Shown here: positions 34,520-45,437 of the stretch, one piece after another
Layout of the letters: each line of letters begins with the position of its first letter
How positions within the stretch are numbered: the stretch's first letter is position 1
Source: Colletotrichum lupini
Taxonomy: Eukaryota > Ascomycota > Sordariomycetes > Glomerellales > Glomerellaceae
NCBI RefSeq assembly: GCF_023278565.1
Contig: NC_064681.1
Span: 4,278,001-4,342,000 of the forward strand
Direction of reading: 5' to 3'
DNA: 64,000 nucleotides
Program-made: the position numbers and the translations under genes
Notes under the pieces: model-generated
Seen by the model: only the letters and a program-made list of their open reading frames with translations
What the model was told of the DNA's origin: nothing
The model's database searches: none

Positions 34520-37408
34520 ATGAAGGCCGAAGGGCAAAGGGGATTCTCTCCTGATGATAACGATAACGTTTCTCACTCTACACCTTTAACTCCAGCGAAG
34601 GCTGCAAGCAAGGTACACAACATGTCTCTACAGCACAATGACTCTTCTGTCATGGCCACCACTACGGGTTCCTCCCCTCCCTCTGCAGCGGCAGTCCGAA
34701 CCTTCAAGCGTGCCGCTGTAGCGTGCAAGGCTTGCAACCTGCGCAAGGTGAGATGCACAGTCACCTTATCTGGCCCTCCCTGCGCCAACTGCTCTGTGGA
34801 CGGGATTACATGCGAGGTCCTTAGTCGTAAACGACGTCGGTGAGTCTTCTGGTCACCGGTCTCTATAATTTGCTGCCGTACGGGGCCATGTTGGTGAGTT
34901 GTCCTAACGAAACAGCAACTCTGATCAACTCCCCATGAACCCATCCCCCGGAGGAGGTGGGGAGAACACGTTAATCATCATCCCACAAAGAGCACAACCC
35001 AGAAGACGGCTTGTGGAACCCCAGACCCCGGGGCCATCGTCGGGTACCCTAGAGAATGAGGAGGCCGTCGAGTCGAGGGACGACCGGGTCACATCCGCGC
35101 CGCCCGAAGATCACCGGCGCACCACACCCCAAGTCAACGGTGGCCCGAGGTCGTCGACGTCCCCACGCGCAGCCGAGACACGATCGGTTGGCGGTGGGCC
35201 ATCCGCTCCAACCACTCGGCCTTACGATGCCGTGCGTGCTCTGCTTCCAGCCAAAGGTCACCGGCCACCGGATCCATCCGATGCCACTGAGGACAGCTCC
35301 GCGTATGCAGAGACGCTGGAAGGCGGTAAGAATCGCGAGGATGGCTGCGTTCCGTTCTACCCAGGTAAGCTGTCCTCTGTCTTGGTACCTTGATGCATCA
35401 AGCATAGCTTCGAGATGGGTTTCTCTTGACATTCATTCATCTAGGAGATCAACGTGGCCCGGCCTTCTTGATCGATATCTGTGAACCCAACAGGTCATCC
35501 AAAGACAACCATTTCCTAGTGCCAATGCCATCCATCAAGGCCCTCTCGCCAGAAGATGTCAATTATCTCAGGATGAAGGGCGCCTTCACGCTACCTCCGC
35601 CCCATATCCGCGAGGCGATGATCCGGTGCTACTTTCACTATGTGCACCCATTTGCACCGATCCTGGATGCGAGCGAGTTTATAACCGAGTATGAAAAGGG
35701 AAGAAAAAGCCTGTTGCTGCTCTGGAGCATGTTCATCGCGGCCGCGAGTGTAGGTCAACGACGCAAATGAGCTATCATTCATTGCTAGGCATAGCTGACA
35801 TTTACCACAGTTTGTTGACGAAAATCTCCTGACGGAAGATTTCTTTCCCTCGCGAAAGGCTCTGAAACGAGCCATGTACCAGAGAGCAAAAGTCGGCTCC
35901 CCTTCCGGTGTTCCGCCACCGCAAACAGGAGCTAATCATATTGCAGGCTATGTACGATGCAGATTACGAGAAAGACAAGGTGACACTCATCCAGTCCGTC
36001 TTCCTAATGGGCCACTGGTACACCAGCACAGACGACAGAGCCGGGCCCTGGCACTGGAACGGCATCGCTATCAGCCTCTCTCACACGATCGGTCTTCACC
36101 GCCTGCACATGCCCGCGAACCAACAAGCGTCTCAAGGTACGAAGCCGTTCTGGAGACGTCTCTGGTGGTCTCTCTACTCGCGAGAGGTATGGCTTTCTCT
36201 GGGACTCGGCAGACCTATGCGGATAGCCCTTGATGACTTTGACACGTCTATGCCGACTGCGAGCGACGCTGACGTCCTGACGCCCGAGGTCAAGGGCCAA
36301 CTTGGTCAGAAGTATCTTCCTGAAGAGATGCAGTTTCTGTTCGATACCTGGCTGGCTTTCATTGGCTTGAGTGTCACCCTTAGTAATGTTCTCGCAACGA
36401 ATTATAGGGCCAAAGGGATGAAGCCGTCAAGGTTGGAGATTGTCACAAAAAGCGGGCCCACTCTATGTGGGCAGCATTAACCACATCCATATCTCGTGAC
36501 AGAGATTGAGCAAAGCGAAAATCAGATTCGTGGTTTTCAGTATCGGGTGCCTGAAGCAGGAAGTCACAGTCGAGTTGTCGCATCTCATATCTACCAGTTC
36601 AAGCTATACTTTGAGTAAGTGCCCACCGAATCAATCCGCGAGATTGAACGAGGGCGAGCATCTAACACAAGTCAGAACATCCATAATCGTACTCTATCGG
36701 CCTTTCATACTCGATACCCCGAGAGAGATCCCGGCAGCAGACCAAGGAAGTTGGAGGACTTTTGCATGCCAAAAGACGAGGACTGCTGCGTCTAACGCAA
36801 GCGCAGCGATGAACTCCATGATAGCAGAAGACCTGATTCGACTCTGCCACACCATCACGTACGAACCCCGACCTCTGCAATGATATCCTGGTCCCAGGTT
36901 CACTAACCAGCTTTCCAGAGTCATTGCCCTCGTCCCGCCAATGCAAATCCACCTCTTCGAATCAACTTCGTCAAAACAAATGGCGCGCCAGATGGGAAGA
37001 CACAACCTCGCCCTCTGTATGGTCGCCATGGACGAGATGCGCAAGTCCTACATCTCGGCCGATGCATCATATAAGCTCTTCGAAACGGCCATCAACAAGG
37101 TAGATAACGCGCCGCCTCACGAGCAGCATCAGCCATCTCCGGCTGCTGCTGCCTTGACGCCGGATACGAGCGCGTTCGCGAGCTGGCCTGATGGTTATGG
37201 ACTGGGCACCGCGGGCATCATATCGGACATGTGGAGTCCACTACCGAATGCATACGCTGATAATGCCTCTATATCGGGGACCCAGTGAGTCTTTTTTATC
37301 TCGGGTTGAAAACTGTACATGTTCTGATTCTTTGGCAGTACCGATTCTTGGCTGGATATCCAGACTATGGACAGGCTATGGACGCTCGATGATTTCAGTC
37401 TGCCATGA
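34520..37408 (+). CDS. Zn(II)2Cys6 transcription factor, CTF1/Far-like
   Basis: Nine exons join in frame to 792 residues: 34520-34839, 34916-35364, 35445-35749, 35811-35891, 35947-36441, 36505-36614, 36676-36858, 36919-37284, 37339-37408. A later Met at 34622 is possible. The zinc cluster is C-x2-C-x6-C-x8-C-x2-C-x6-C (ACKACNLRKVRC to GITC, about 74-99), followed by a basic RKRRR stretch and a Pro/Ser-rich linker. The fungal-specific TF domain (about 270-650) contains YFHYVHPFAPILD, WSMFIAAAS, IQSVFLMGHWY and RRLWWSLYSRE. These resemble the cutinase transcription factor 1 beta / FarA-FarB group, which bind CCTCGG and regulate fatty-acid and cutin use. The C terminus ends LDDFSLP. The exon 5/6 junction uses a weak GTCACA donor and is the least certain. 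Acyl-related genes lie downstream, so local or pathway regulation is plausible. Confidence 0.85.
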
Positions 37409-37801
37409 TTCAGTTCATTATCTCATTACAGGCGAACTTTTTACAATGTCAACCGTGAACACGAGCCGAAGTTGCACCATACCCACGATAAATGACACGT
37501 CCAGCATCAGCTCAGCCTCTCGGGCCAAGAACTTCTCGAACAGACCGAAACCTAGTTTCAAGCAGCTTCGAATGCCCTTGTCTGGCCCTCTCATCCCGCC
37601 GGCCAACGTCACCCAAGGCACTCGAAACGCACGACCGGCTTTCGGCCAGATTCAATAGACTACTCTTATCGAAGGACCGATAAGCTCCCGGGCTGTGGGA
37701 CTAGAAATGTTGAGGTGTCCGTAGGAAATCCGAGTCCCCGGGCAACGCGTCCGCCCCCCAAGCGGCGAGTCGCGATGGAATTTGCCCCACATCTTGCCGA
37801 G

Positions 37802-37815
37802 CCGAGGTCCCTCGG
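37802..37815. promoter_or_regulatory. CCTCGG inverted pair (CCGAGG-TC-CCTCGG)
   Basis: Two CCTCGG hexamers form a perfect palindrome with a 2-bp spacer, about 390 bp after the CTF1/Far-like gene. CCTCGG is the published core site of FarA/FarB and CTF1 regulators. Its function here is inferred from motif identity only. Confidence 0.4.
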
Positions 37816-38052
37816 CACTTGGGCCGCTTTGGTAGAAGCACATGCAAGAGTCAAGATGGCTCTCAACAATCTCAAGTATCCGTACGGATATGAGAGATAA
37901 CGAATCCTGTGTTATAATATGAGCTCGATGTTCGGAAACATGCCGAAATGAGCGAGTAGAGTATGAAGCGATAGTACAATAATTACGGAGTAAATCGGCC
38001 TTTAATTAAGCAAAGAACTTGACTATGAGAGCAGGATTTAATTTTTAAGCGC

Positions 38053-38342
38053 TCATTGGGTGGTGGGCCGTTGCATAGCTCTGACGCGGTCGTCCCCATC
38101 TATGATGTTGAACACAGAGACCAACTCTTCTAGAATGCGTTGACGGCATTGTGTCTCTCCGGGCGGTTCAGAGTCACAACTACAACCTTGGTAACGGCCG
38201 GAGCATCGTGGGGTACGTGGCTGACGACGATGTCTTTGTAGTTCAGTGACGAGTACGAGTCCGGGACCTGAGGAACTGTTGCATGAGACATTGTGAGATG
38301 ACCAGTCGTTACCGCTTCTGATTCAAATGGCTCAAAATTCAA
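38053..38342 (-). pseudogene. Enoyl-CoA hydratase/isomerase N-terminal remnant, frameshifted
   Basis: The frame from 38342 encodes a crotonase-family start (SSLNYKDIVVSHVPHDAP, then VVVVTLNRPERHNAVNAF). The asparagine-alanine segment after the RPERHNA motif is the normal first beta-alpha unit of these CoA-binding enzymes. A stop follows at once at 38130. Shifting the frame by two bases at 38131-38132 restores the expected continuation for another 25 residues (EELVSVFNIIDGDDRVRA), after which homology ends at about 38053. The rest of the enzyme, with the oxyanion-hole glycines and catalytic residues, is absent. This is a broken, truncated gene. Beta-oxidation-type crotonases fit the lipid theme of its neighbours. 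Confidence 0.65.
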
Positions 38343-39215
38343 CTTTGCTACATGTAGAATCTGTTTCCGAAAGTGATCAACAATGACTCCGTGTCTTTAA
38401 TACTCCAGCAACGAAGAAACACAGCTATTGATATGACAAATACATAAGGTTTGTGTAGCCAGCCCGATCTACTCAAACTCAGGCCGTAGTCCGAGAAGGC
38501 CTCGGTACATGCAGGTGATGAGAATGTTTTTATTCTCCAAGGAGGTTAAGCATCAATTGTGGTCCATCTGGGCCACTCAGCAGGCTCGTGAGTGTTTCTA
38601 AACTGTACGCAGTCGCAATACGCCTTCATTTTGATGCAATAACTACGAAGATGTATGTTACTCTACTAAGAATCTAGCTGAGCCATGCTGAACTTACAAG
38701 ACGGGCTACTCGGTCTGATGCAAGTCAACCCTGAGCTCAAGGGCCCACATCCAGCCGAGGGCCGTTTGTCTCTCGACTCGAAGGGGGCATCTTTCCGTCA
38801 GAAGAAGTTTCTGTATAAACCAAGAATCATCAATTTTCAATGCGGCTTTGGCTTCTGTTTTGGGCGATGACCCGTTCTTGCTGTTCCTTGAGGCTCCCAG
38901 GCGGGGTACAATGTACTTGGTTACTCCAAACACTCAGTTTAGTTGTCGATGGACGAAGCCCTCAACAACTGGCTCGATGATATCTCAACAGACGTGGGTC
39001 GTTTCTGAATCTTTGTGAAGAGTCAATAAATGTAAATGCCCAATATGGAGCTTCGCTACAAAGGTATTTAATCAAGTCCAATGCCGAAAGGGGCGGACGA
39101 ACAACCTCGCTGGAAATCGAAATCAGCAACACTCCAAATCCACTGAAACAACAGGGTTTATTGAAGAAAGATCTTTCAAAGTGCCTAAGTCCCTAGTCGT
39201 TGCGAGTTGTTGACT
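38343..39215. other. Intergenic, upstream of thioesterase-like gene
   Basis: About 870 bp serving as the divergent upstream region of the crotonase remnant (-) and the thioesterase-like gene (+). It has two CCTCGG-type hexamers and no convincing reading frame. Confidence 0.5.
38500..38505. promoter_or_regulatory. CCTCGG element upstream of the crotonase remnant
   Basis: One CCTCGG lies about 158 bp upstream of the start codon of the broken enoyl-CoA hydratase gene. A similar CCGAGG lies at 38755-38760, about 456 bp upstream of the thioesterase-like gene, and another at 41764-41769, about 244 bp upstream of the CYP505 gene. Chance occurrences of a 6-mer are common, so only the shared placement is suggestive. 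Confidence 0.35.
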
Positions 39216-40122
39216 ATGACGGATCTTTGGAACCATTTGGTCTCTTGCGGACAGATGGCCTTGTCGCTCCTAAGCGTCAGATCATTCTTGATCGGACTCG
39301 CCCTCGCCAACATCAAGAATTGGCACTTTTTCTGGACCGTAAGTGGAAAACAACGGACAGCTCTAAACAAGCTCCCACCAAGGATTTCCGCAGCTAAGTC
39401 ACATCTCGCAGATCCGATTCCTACGCGCCTTTATCCGACGTCTAACAGACAACGCGCCTCCAAAGTACCTAAGCCCACGGTGCCTCTTCCTCCCAGCCAT
39501 CTCCGCGACGCGATCGCCGCTACTGGAGTGTGACTACAATATGCACAAGTCTAACTCGACCTACTTTACGGACCTCGACATGTCACGCGGCAACATCAGC
39601 CTAGTGCTCTTCCGGGAACCTTTCAACCCGTTCCCAGGACCTAAGCACTTCATCATGATCCTCGGCAGCGTGCAGTGCGTCTGGCTTAAGGAGATTGCGC
39701 CCTACGAAAAGTACGAGCTATGGACGCGAGTGCTATCATGGGATGAGAAGTGGATATATCTCGTGTCACACTTTGTCAAAGCAGATGTATTTGTGCCGGG
39801 GGAGTACGCGATGCAACCAGGCCCGAGGAAAAAGAAGAACAAACACGGAGGAATTGAGACTAAAGATCCTCAGAAGGCTGTCTTTGCATCGTCAATTGCT
39901 AGATACGTTTTCAAGAACGGTCGAAGAACGGTGCCTCCGGAGCGGGCCTTGTCTAGATGTGGCTTGCTGCCGGCCGACGAAGCCAAGTCGGCCGAAGTGG
40001 AACGGCTTAGATTGAAATGGCTGCCCGTAGCCCAGCTCAAATCCGGCTGGGATTCCGTGCATGGTCTTTTCGAGCCTGGTGAGGTCGCTCTCGGCAGATA
40101 CACCGACCTCTGGTGGCGATGA
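39216..40122 (+). CDS. THEM6-like thioesterase-family (hot-dog fold) protein
   Basis: Exon 1 (39216-39338) and exon 2 (39412-40122) join in phase 0 to 277 residues. ATG at 39216 is the first in-frame Met. The N terminus is hydrophobic (SLLSVRSFLIGLALANIKN), probably a membrane anchor or signal anchor. NSTYFTDLDMSR (about 87-98) matches the catalytic-helix region of THEM6/4HBT-type proteins. It is followed by IMILGSVQCVWLKEIAPYEKYELWTRVLSWDEKWIY-type strands of the hot-dog sheet (about 125-160). Fungal homologues are often misannotated as capsule polysaccharide biosynthesis proteins. A role in acyl-thioester hydrolysis or binding is family inference. It sits between the crotonase remnant and a fatty-acid-hydroxylase-type P450. 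Confidence 0.8.
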
Positions 40123-42012
40123 AGCAGATTTTCTCAGCTTCGCACTCAATCCAATAGCTTTAGACTTCGAGAAAGCCTTAGTTGCATTTAGAGCGGGAAG
40201 ACAATTCCCTGCGAAAGGCAGCTGTAGCCCTGCGATTGTGAACTCTCGCGGAGACATCCATAGTTTGGGTTGTGGCTAAATGTCGATCGAGGAGGTTAAT
40301 TCATGCAGAGTTTGCCCTATTATCGAACCACTCTCTGGATCATGCATAATCCCTCGAAAGAGCCCGAAAGCCTCAGCTCATATGGCGTAAATCACAATTT
40401 GAGACATATTGTCACCAGCACTTGAAATACAAAAACCTCGATTGGCTCTATCGTGATTCAACCAATTCTCCAGGAAAACCGACATCCAAAACTCCATACT
40501 AGTCCCGCAGGAGTTGGGAGCTTGGGTCCAAAGGCCGGCGGTGAATTTGTGCTTACATCCCACTTCCTGGCCTGCATGGAACTAGCTTCGTGTACGTGTC
40601 AGCGCACCGGATCTTTTCCTGATCTGCGCCGCTGCAGTCCTAAACTCTCGTGCTCCAAGTTCGTACACTGACGCGCCAAGAAGGCGTCTCCCTGCGTCAT
40701 GGTGTCTCTGTTCCCCGCAAACAGGCAAGCGAGAACGAACGTACGAGAGGGAATGCAAGGTCGCGTGGGGTTACGTTGGCAGTGGTGGAATTGACGATGA
40801 GTCGCTGACGGACGAGTACTTTTCTAGTCTTCCGTACAACGGGCAGCCGCTTTCAACGGAAACCTCACTGGACTCCGAGAGGACTCCATCATCAATGGCG
40901 GGCGCACGGCGTCATGTCCGCCGAACGAACCCGTTGACTGCCTTGACCCGGGGCGGGAGGGCAAAAAGCATCGGTTTGGCCGACGGAGCGGGATGGGGCA
41001 ACTCGACGGCCGGCAAATGGGCTGTGAGAATTCGCCGTAATAACGGCGGCAGCTGTCCATTGCTGCGCCGTAGATGCTCGCAGGCGACGGATCTCGGGAC
41101 TAAACCACCCTGGCGGCCTTAGTCTTGGGATCCAATGGGTTGGGAGGTGGGTGGCGCCGTGGTAGCACACGGGTGGGTGCCGGTGGGCGGGCGCGTTGGT
41201 TTCTGGTTAGATTCGCACTGGGAATGGTCTCATCAGTCGGTCTCTTCGGCACTGATTCTATGAGATCCGTCTAATCATTAAACGAAGTGCCTTCACGTTA
41301 TTAGACAGTACATACAGTGTTATGGACCAAGATCGCGGGACGAGGATGCCAAATCCGTCTCGTTGCATGGGGGGGACGGGAGTGAAAAGAACCCCTGGCT
41401 TCACCGCCCACCAACAAATGCAACACTCCAAGAGTCTATAGAGCCCCCCGACTCAGTGGCCAAGTGTCACTGCTTACTTTGCTGGCATTCCATAGGGCAG
41501 AGAACGCTTGAAGCAAGTCGGCGCGGAATTGGACTGGCGCCGAATGCCATGTTTCACTAGAGACGGGGACGGACGGGATGGCCGAGCTGGGCTACGAAGC
41601 TGGCTCGAATCCGCACGATTGCGTTCATCTCGACCATTGAGATGACCGGGATTGGCCCACCTGTCGCTCAACTTGCCGTGAGCGAAAAAAGTGGGAAAAT
41701 GGGAAATCTTTTTTCGGCCATGATATCAGCGTTCATCCTCGTGCTCCACGCATGAGAATGGGACCGAGGCATAACGCTTGACAAGCTCGAGAGATTAGCC
41801 ACATACATGAATTGGAGGGGCTCAGGCGATTCTCGAATTTGAATATTATCAGGCCGATATCCCCTCCTGTTGCTGGATTTTGTCTCACCACATAGAAGCA
41901 TTCAAATCTTTCAGTTAGCTGACTGACCAACAACGCTCGAGGACCAAGACCACACCCTCGACACTCACAATATACGCATACGAATAGATAAACACATACA
42001 TAGGTACACAAC
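40123..42012. other. Intergenic, no gene seen
   Basis: About 1.9 kb without a recognisable gene. Short frames at 40453-40671, 40895-41122 and 41363-41560 have no motif. The last 300 bp is presumably the CYP505 promoter and contains a CCGAGG at 41764-41769. Confidence 0.5.
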
Positions 42013-45000
42013 ATGTCGGAAACAGTACCGATCCCAGAGCCCGGCGGACTGCCATTCCTCGGCAACCTCAACGAGATCGACTCTGAATTTCCCCTGGGAT
42101 CTATGATGTCTCTTGCGGACCAGTATGGTGAGTGATGAACCCCCTGACTCATGCGAGCCAGACCCTCTTATCTTATTCATGGCGTGCAGCTGACAGTGAC
42201 ATGCGCCCCTGAAGGCGAGGTTTACCGATTGAGATTCCCAGGACGTTCAATTGTCCTGGTCTCGACACAGCAGCTCGTGAATGAAACTTGCGATGAGAAG
42301 CGGTTCAAGAAGTCCGTGAACTCGGCATTAAATGTGAGTTTGCCAAGCTAGACTCATATCATTAGTCTGTACATGTACACGGTGGTCATACTCATTCCCG
42401 AATAGCAAGTCAGAGCAGGTGTCCACGATGGACTCTTCACAGCGAAAATGGGCGAGGAGAACTGGGGCATCGCTCACCGCGTGCTCATGCCCGCCTTCGG
42501 CCCTCTTTCGATTCGCGGCATGTTCGATGAGATGCACGACATCGCTACCCAGCTGGCATTAAAATGGGCGCGATACGGCCCCGAATCGGCAATCATGGTG
42601 ACGGACGATTTCACGCGATTGACGCTCGACACATTGGCCCTATGCTCAATGGGATACCGATTCAACAGCTACTACTCACCCGTTCTTCATCCCTTCATTG
42701 AGGCCATGGGCGACTTTTTGACCGAAGCCGGTAATAAGTCGCGTCGTCTCCCGCTCCCGGCCATGTTCTACAGCGCAAAGGACCAGAAGTTCCAGCAGGA
42801 CATTGACACCCTCAGAACCACGGCCAGAGAAGTTCTCGAGTCAAGGAAGGAAGGGAAGAGCGATCGCCGGGATTTGCTCACGGCCATGCTTGAGGGAGTT
42901 GACCCGAAGACCGGGAAGAAGATGACGGACGAGAGTATCATGGATAACTTGATCACATTCCTCATCGCCGGTCACGAAACGACGTCAGGACTCTTGTCAT
43001 TCGCTTTCTACCAGCTGCTGAAGCACCCCGAGGCGTACCGCAAGGCCCAGCAGGAGGTCGACGAAGTTGTTGGCAAGGGACAGATCAAGGTCGACCACAT
43101 GTCTAAGCTGCCCTACATCAACGGTGTGCTCCGCGAGACCCTGCGTGTCAACGCCACGATCCCCGTCTTCTCAGTTGAGGCGTTTGAAGATACCGTGCTT
43201 GGTGGCAAGTACCCCGTGGCCGCAGGCGAGACCATTGTCAACCTCCTTGCCAAATCCCAGCTCGATCCCCTAGTCTTTGGCGAGGACGCCAACGAGTTCA
43301 AGCCCGAGCGCATGATGGACGAGAACTTTAACCGCATCACCAAGGAGTTCCCCAACTGCTGGAAGCCGTTCGGCAACGGCATGAGAGGATGCATCGGTCG
43401 CCCCTTTGCCTGGCAAGAGGCCCTTTTGGTCATGGTCATGCTTCTCCAGAACTTCAACTTTGTGCTGGACCCCAACTACCATTTTGGCGTCAAGCAGACC
43501 CTTACCATCAAGCCCAAGGACATGCACATGCGCGCCATCCTTCGCGACAACCTCACCCCGACGACTCTGGAGCGCCGCCTGGCCGGTCTCGCCGAGCGCG
43601 AGAAGCCCGCCGAGCAGGCCAAGGCCAACGGAGCTGCCGCCGGCGCCGAGACGGGAATGCCTTTGACGATCCTCTACGGATCCAACAGCGGAACCTGCGA
43701 GGCTTTGGCGCAGCGCGTTGCCTCCGATGCCGCATCCCACGGCTTCCGCGCCACCAAGATCGACTGCCTGGACAGCGCCAACGGCAGCCTTCCTACTGAC
43801 CAACCCGTTGTTATCATCACAGCGTCGTACGAGGGCCAGCCTCCCGATAATGCTGGCCACTTCGTGGCCTGGATCGAGGGACAGGACAAGGCCAAGTCCC
43901 CTCTCAAGGACGTTTCCTACGCCGTCTTTGGCTGCGGCCACAAGGATTGGGTTCAGACTTTCCACCGTGTTCCCAAGTTGGTCGACACTACCCTCGAGCA
44001 GCTCGGTGCGACTCGCCTGGCCGAAGTTGGTCTGACGGATGTATCGAGCGGCGAGGTCTTCACCAACTTTGAGTCATGGGAGGATGAGACTCTCTGGCCC
44101 TCATTGACCAGCAAGTACAAGACAACTTCTTCTGCCGAGGACAGCAAGACCAAGGGACTGGGTGTTGTCATCAGCAACCCCAGAACCTCGACCCTGCGCC
44201 AGGACGTCAAGGAGGCCACCGTCACCAAGACCGCGACGCTCACCAAGGGCAGCGACCCCAAGAGCATCAAGAAGCATGTTGAGATCAAGCTCCCCGAGGA
44301 CATGACCTACACTGCTGGCGACTATCTTGCCGTTCTGCCCATCAACCCCAAGGAGACTGTCTACCGTGCCATGCGTCGTTTCCACATCGCCCGTGATGCC
44401 CACCTTAGCATCAAGACCGACGGACCTACCTCTCTCCCTGTCGATACTTCCGTGCCCGCCAACGACCTCTTGAGCTCTTACGTTGAGCTTTCGCAGCCTG
44501 CTACTAGAAGAGTAAGAGCCATCCTCTTTACCTACCGTGACCATCGATACTAACAATATGGCAGAACATCCTTGTTCTCGCAGAGCACGCAAAGGACGAG
44601 GCCACCAAGACCGAGCTGAACCGCCTCTCAGGCGATGCCTACGCAGACGAGGTCAGCGGCAAGCGTGTCTCCGTCCTTGACCTCCTCGAGCGCCACCCCT
44701 CCATCGACCTGCCGATCGGCGTCTTCTTGTCCATGATGCCCCCGATGCGCGTCAGACAGTACTCCATCTCCTCTTCGCCGATGGCGCACCCAAACAACGT
44801 CACCCTGACCTTCTCCGTCCTCAACGAGCCCTCTCTCTCAGGCCAGGGCCCCTACATCGGCGTCGCCTCCTCCTACCTCGACTCCCTCGCCGAGGGCGAC
44901 AGCCTCCACGTCTCCATCCGCCCATCCCACGCCGCCTTCAGCCTCCCCACCGATGCCGAGAACACGCCCATGGTCTGCGTCGCCGCCGGCACCGGTCTGG

Positions 45001-45437
45001 CTCCCTTCCGCGGCTTCATCCAGGAGCGCGCCACCATGCTCGCAGCGGGCCGCACCCTCGCGCCCGCGCTGCTCTTCTTCGGATGCCGTTCGCCCGAGGA
45101 GGACGATCTGTACCGTGACGAGTTTGACAAGTGGGAAGAGATGGGTGCCGTCTCTGTCCGGCGCGCGTTCAGTCGCGATTGCGATAAGAGCGAGGGATGC
45201 AAGCACGTGCAGGATCGCATGTGGCAGGATCGTGAGGAGCTCGTCGACTTGTGGAAGAAGGGTTCCAAGGCGTACGTTTGTGGCTCGCGTGGTGTGGCTG
45301 AGTCTGCTAAGGAGACAATGCTCAAGATCAAGGTTGAGATGGAGAAGGCCAGGGGTGTGGAGACGGACGAGGAGAGCATCAAGGAATGGTTCGAGGCGCT
45401 GAGGAATATCCGCTACGTGACGGATGTGTTTGATTAG
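42013..45437 (+). CDS. CYP505-type self-sufficient P450:NADPH-P450 reductase (P450foxy-like)
   Basis: Four exons, 42013-42127, 42215-42333, 42406-44511 and 44565-45437, join in frame to 1070 residues, the normal CYP505 length. The heme domain (1-470) has the I-helix AGHETTS (about 266-272), ETLR (about 322-325) and the heme loop FGNGMRGCIGRPFA (Cys about 407). A linker leads to the flavodoxin FMN domain (LYGSNSGTCEALAQRV from about 497). FAD binding follows (RQYSISSSP), then the NADPH motif CVAAGTGLAPFRGF (about 915-928) and the C-terminal RYVTDVFD. Family members hydroxylate fatty acids at subterminal carbons without a separate reductase; they are soluble or peripherally ER-associated. All catalytic residues look intact. 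A CCGAGG element precedes the gene by 244 bp. Confidence 0.92.

Noticed and set aside
43270..43965. 231-codon minus-strand frame inside the P450 gene
   Set aside because: It is antisense to the CYP505 heme and FMN domains, with strand codon bias explaining the openness.
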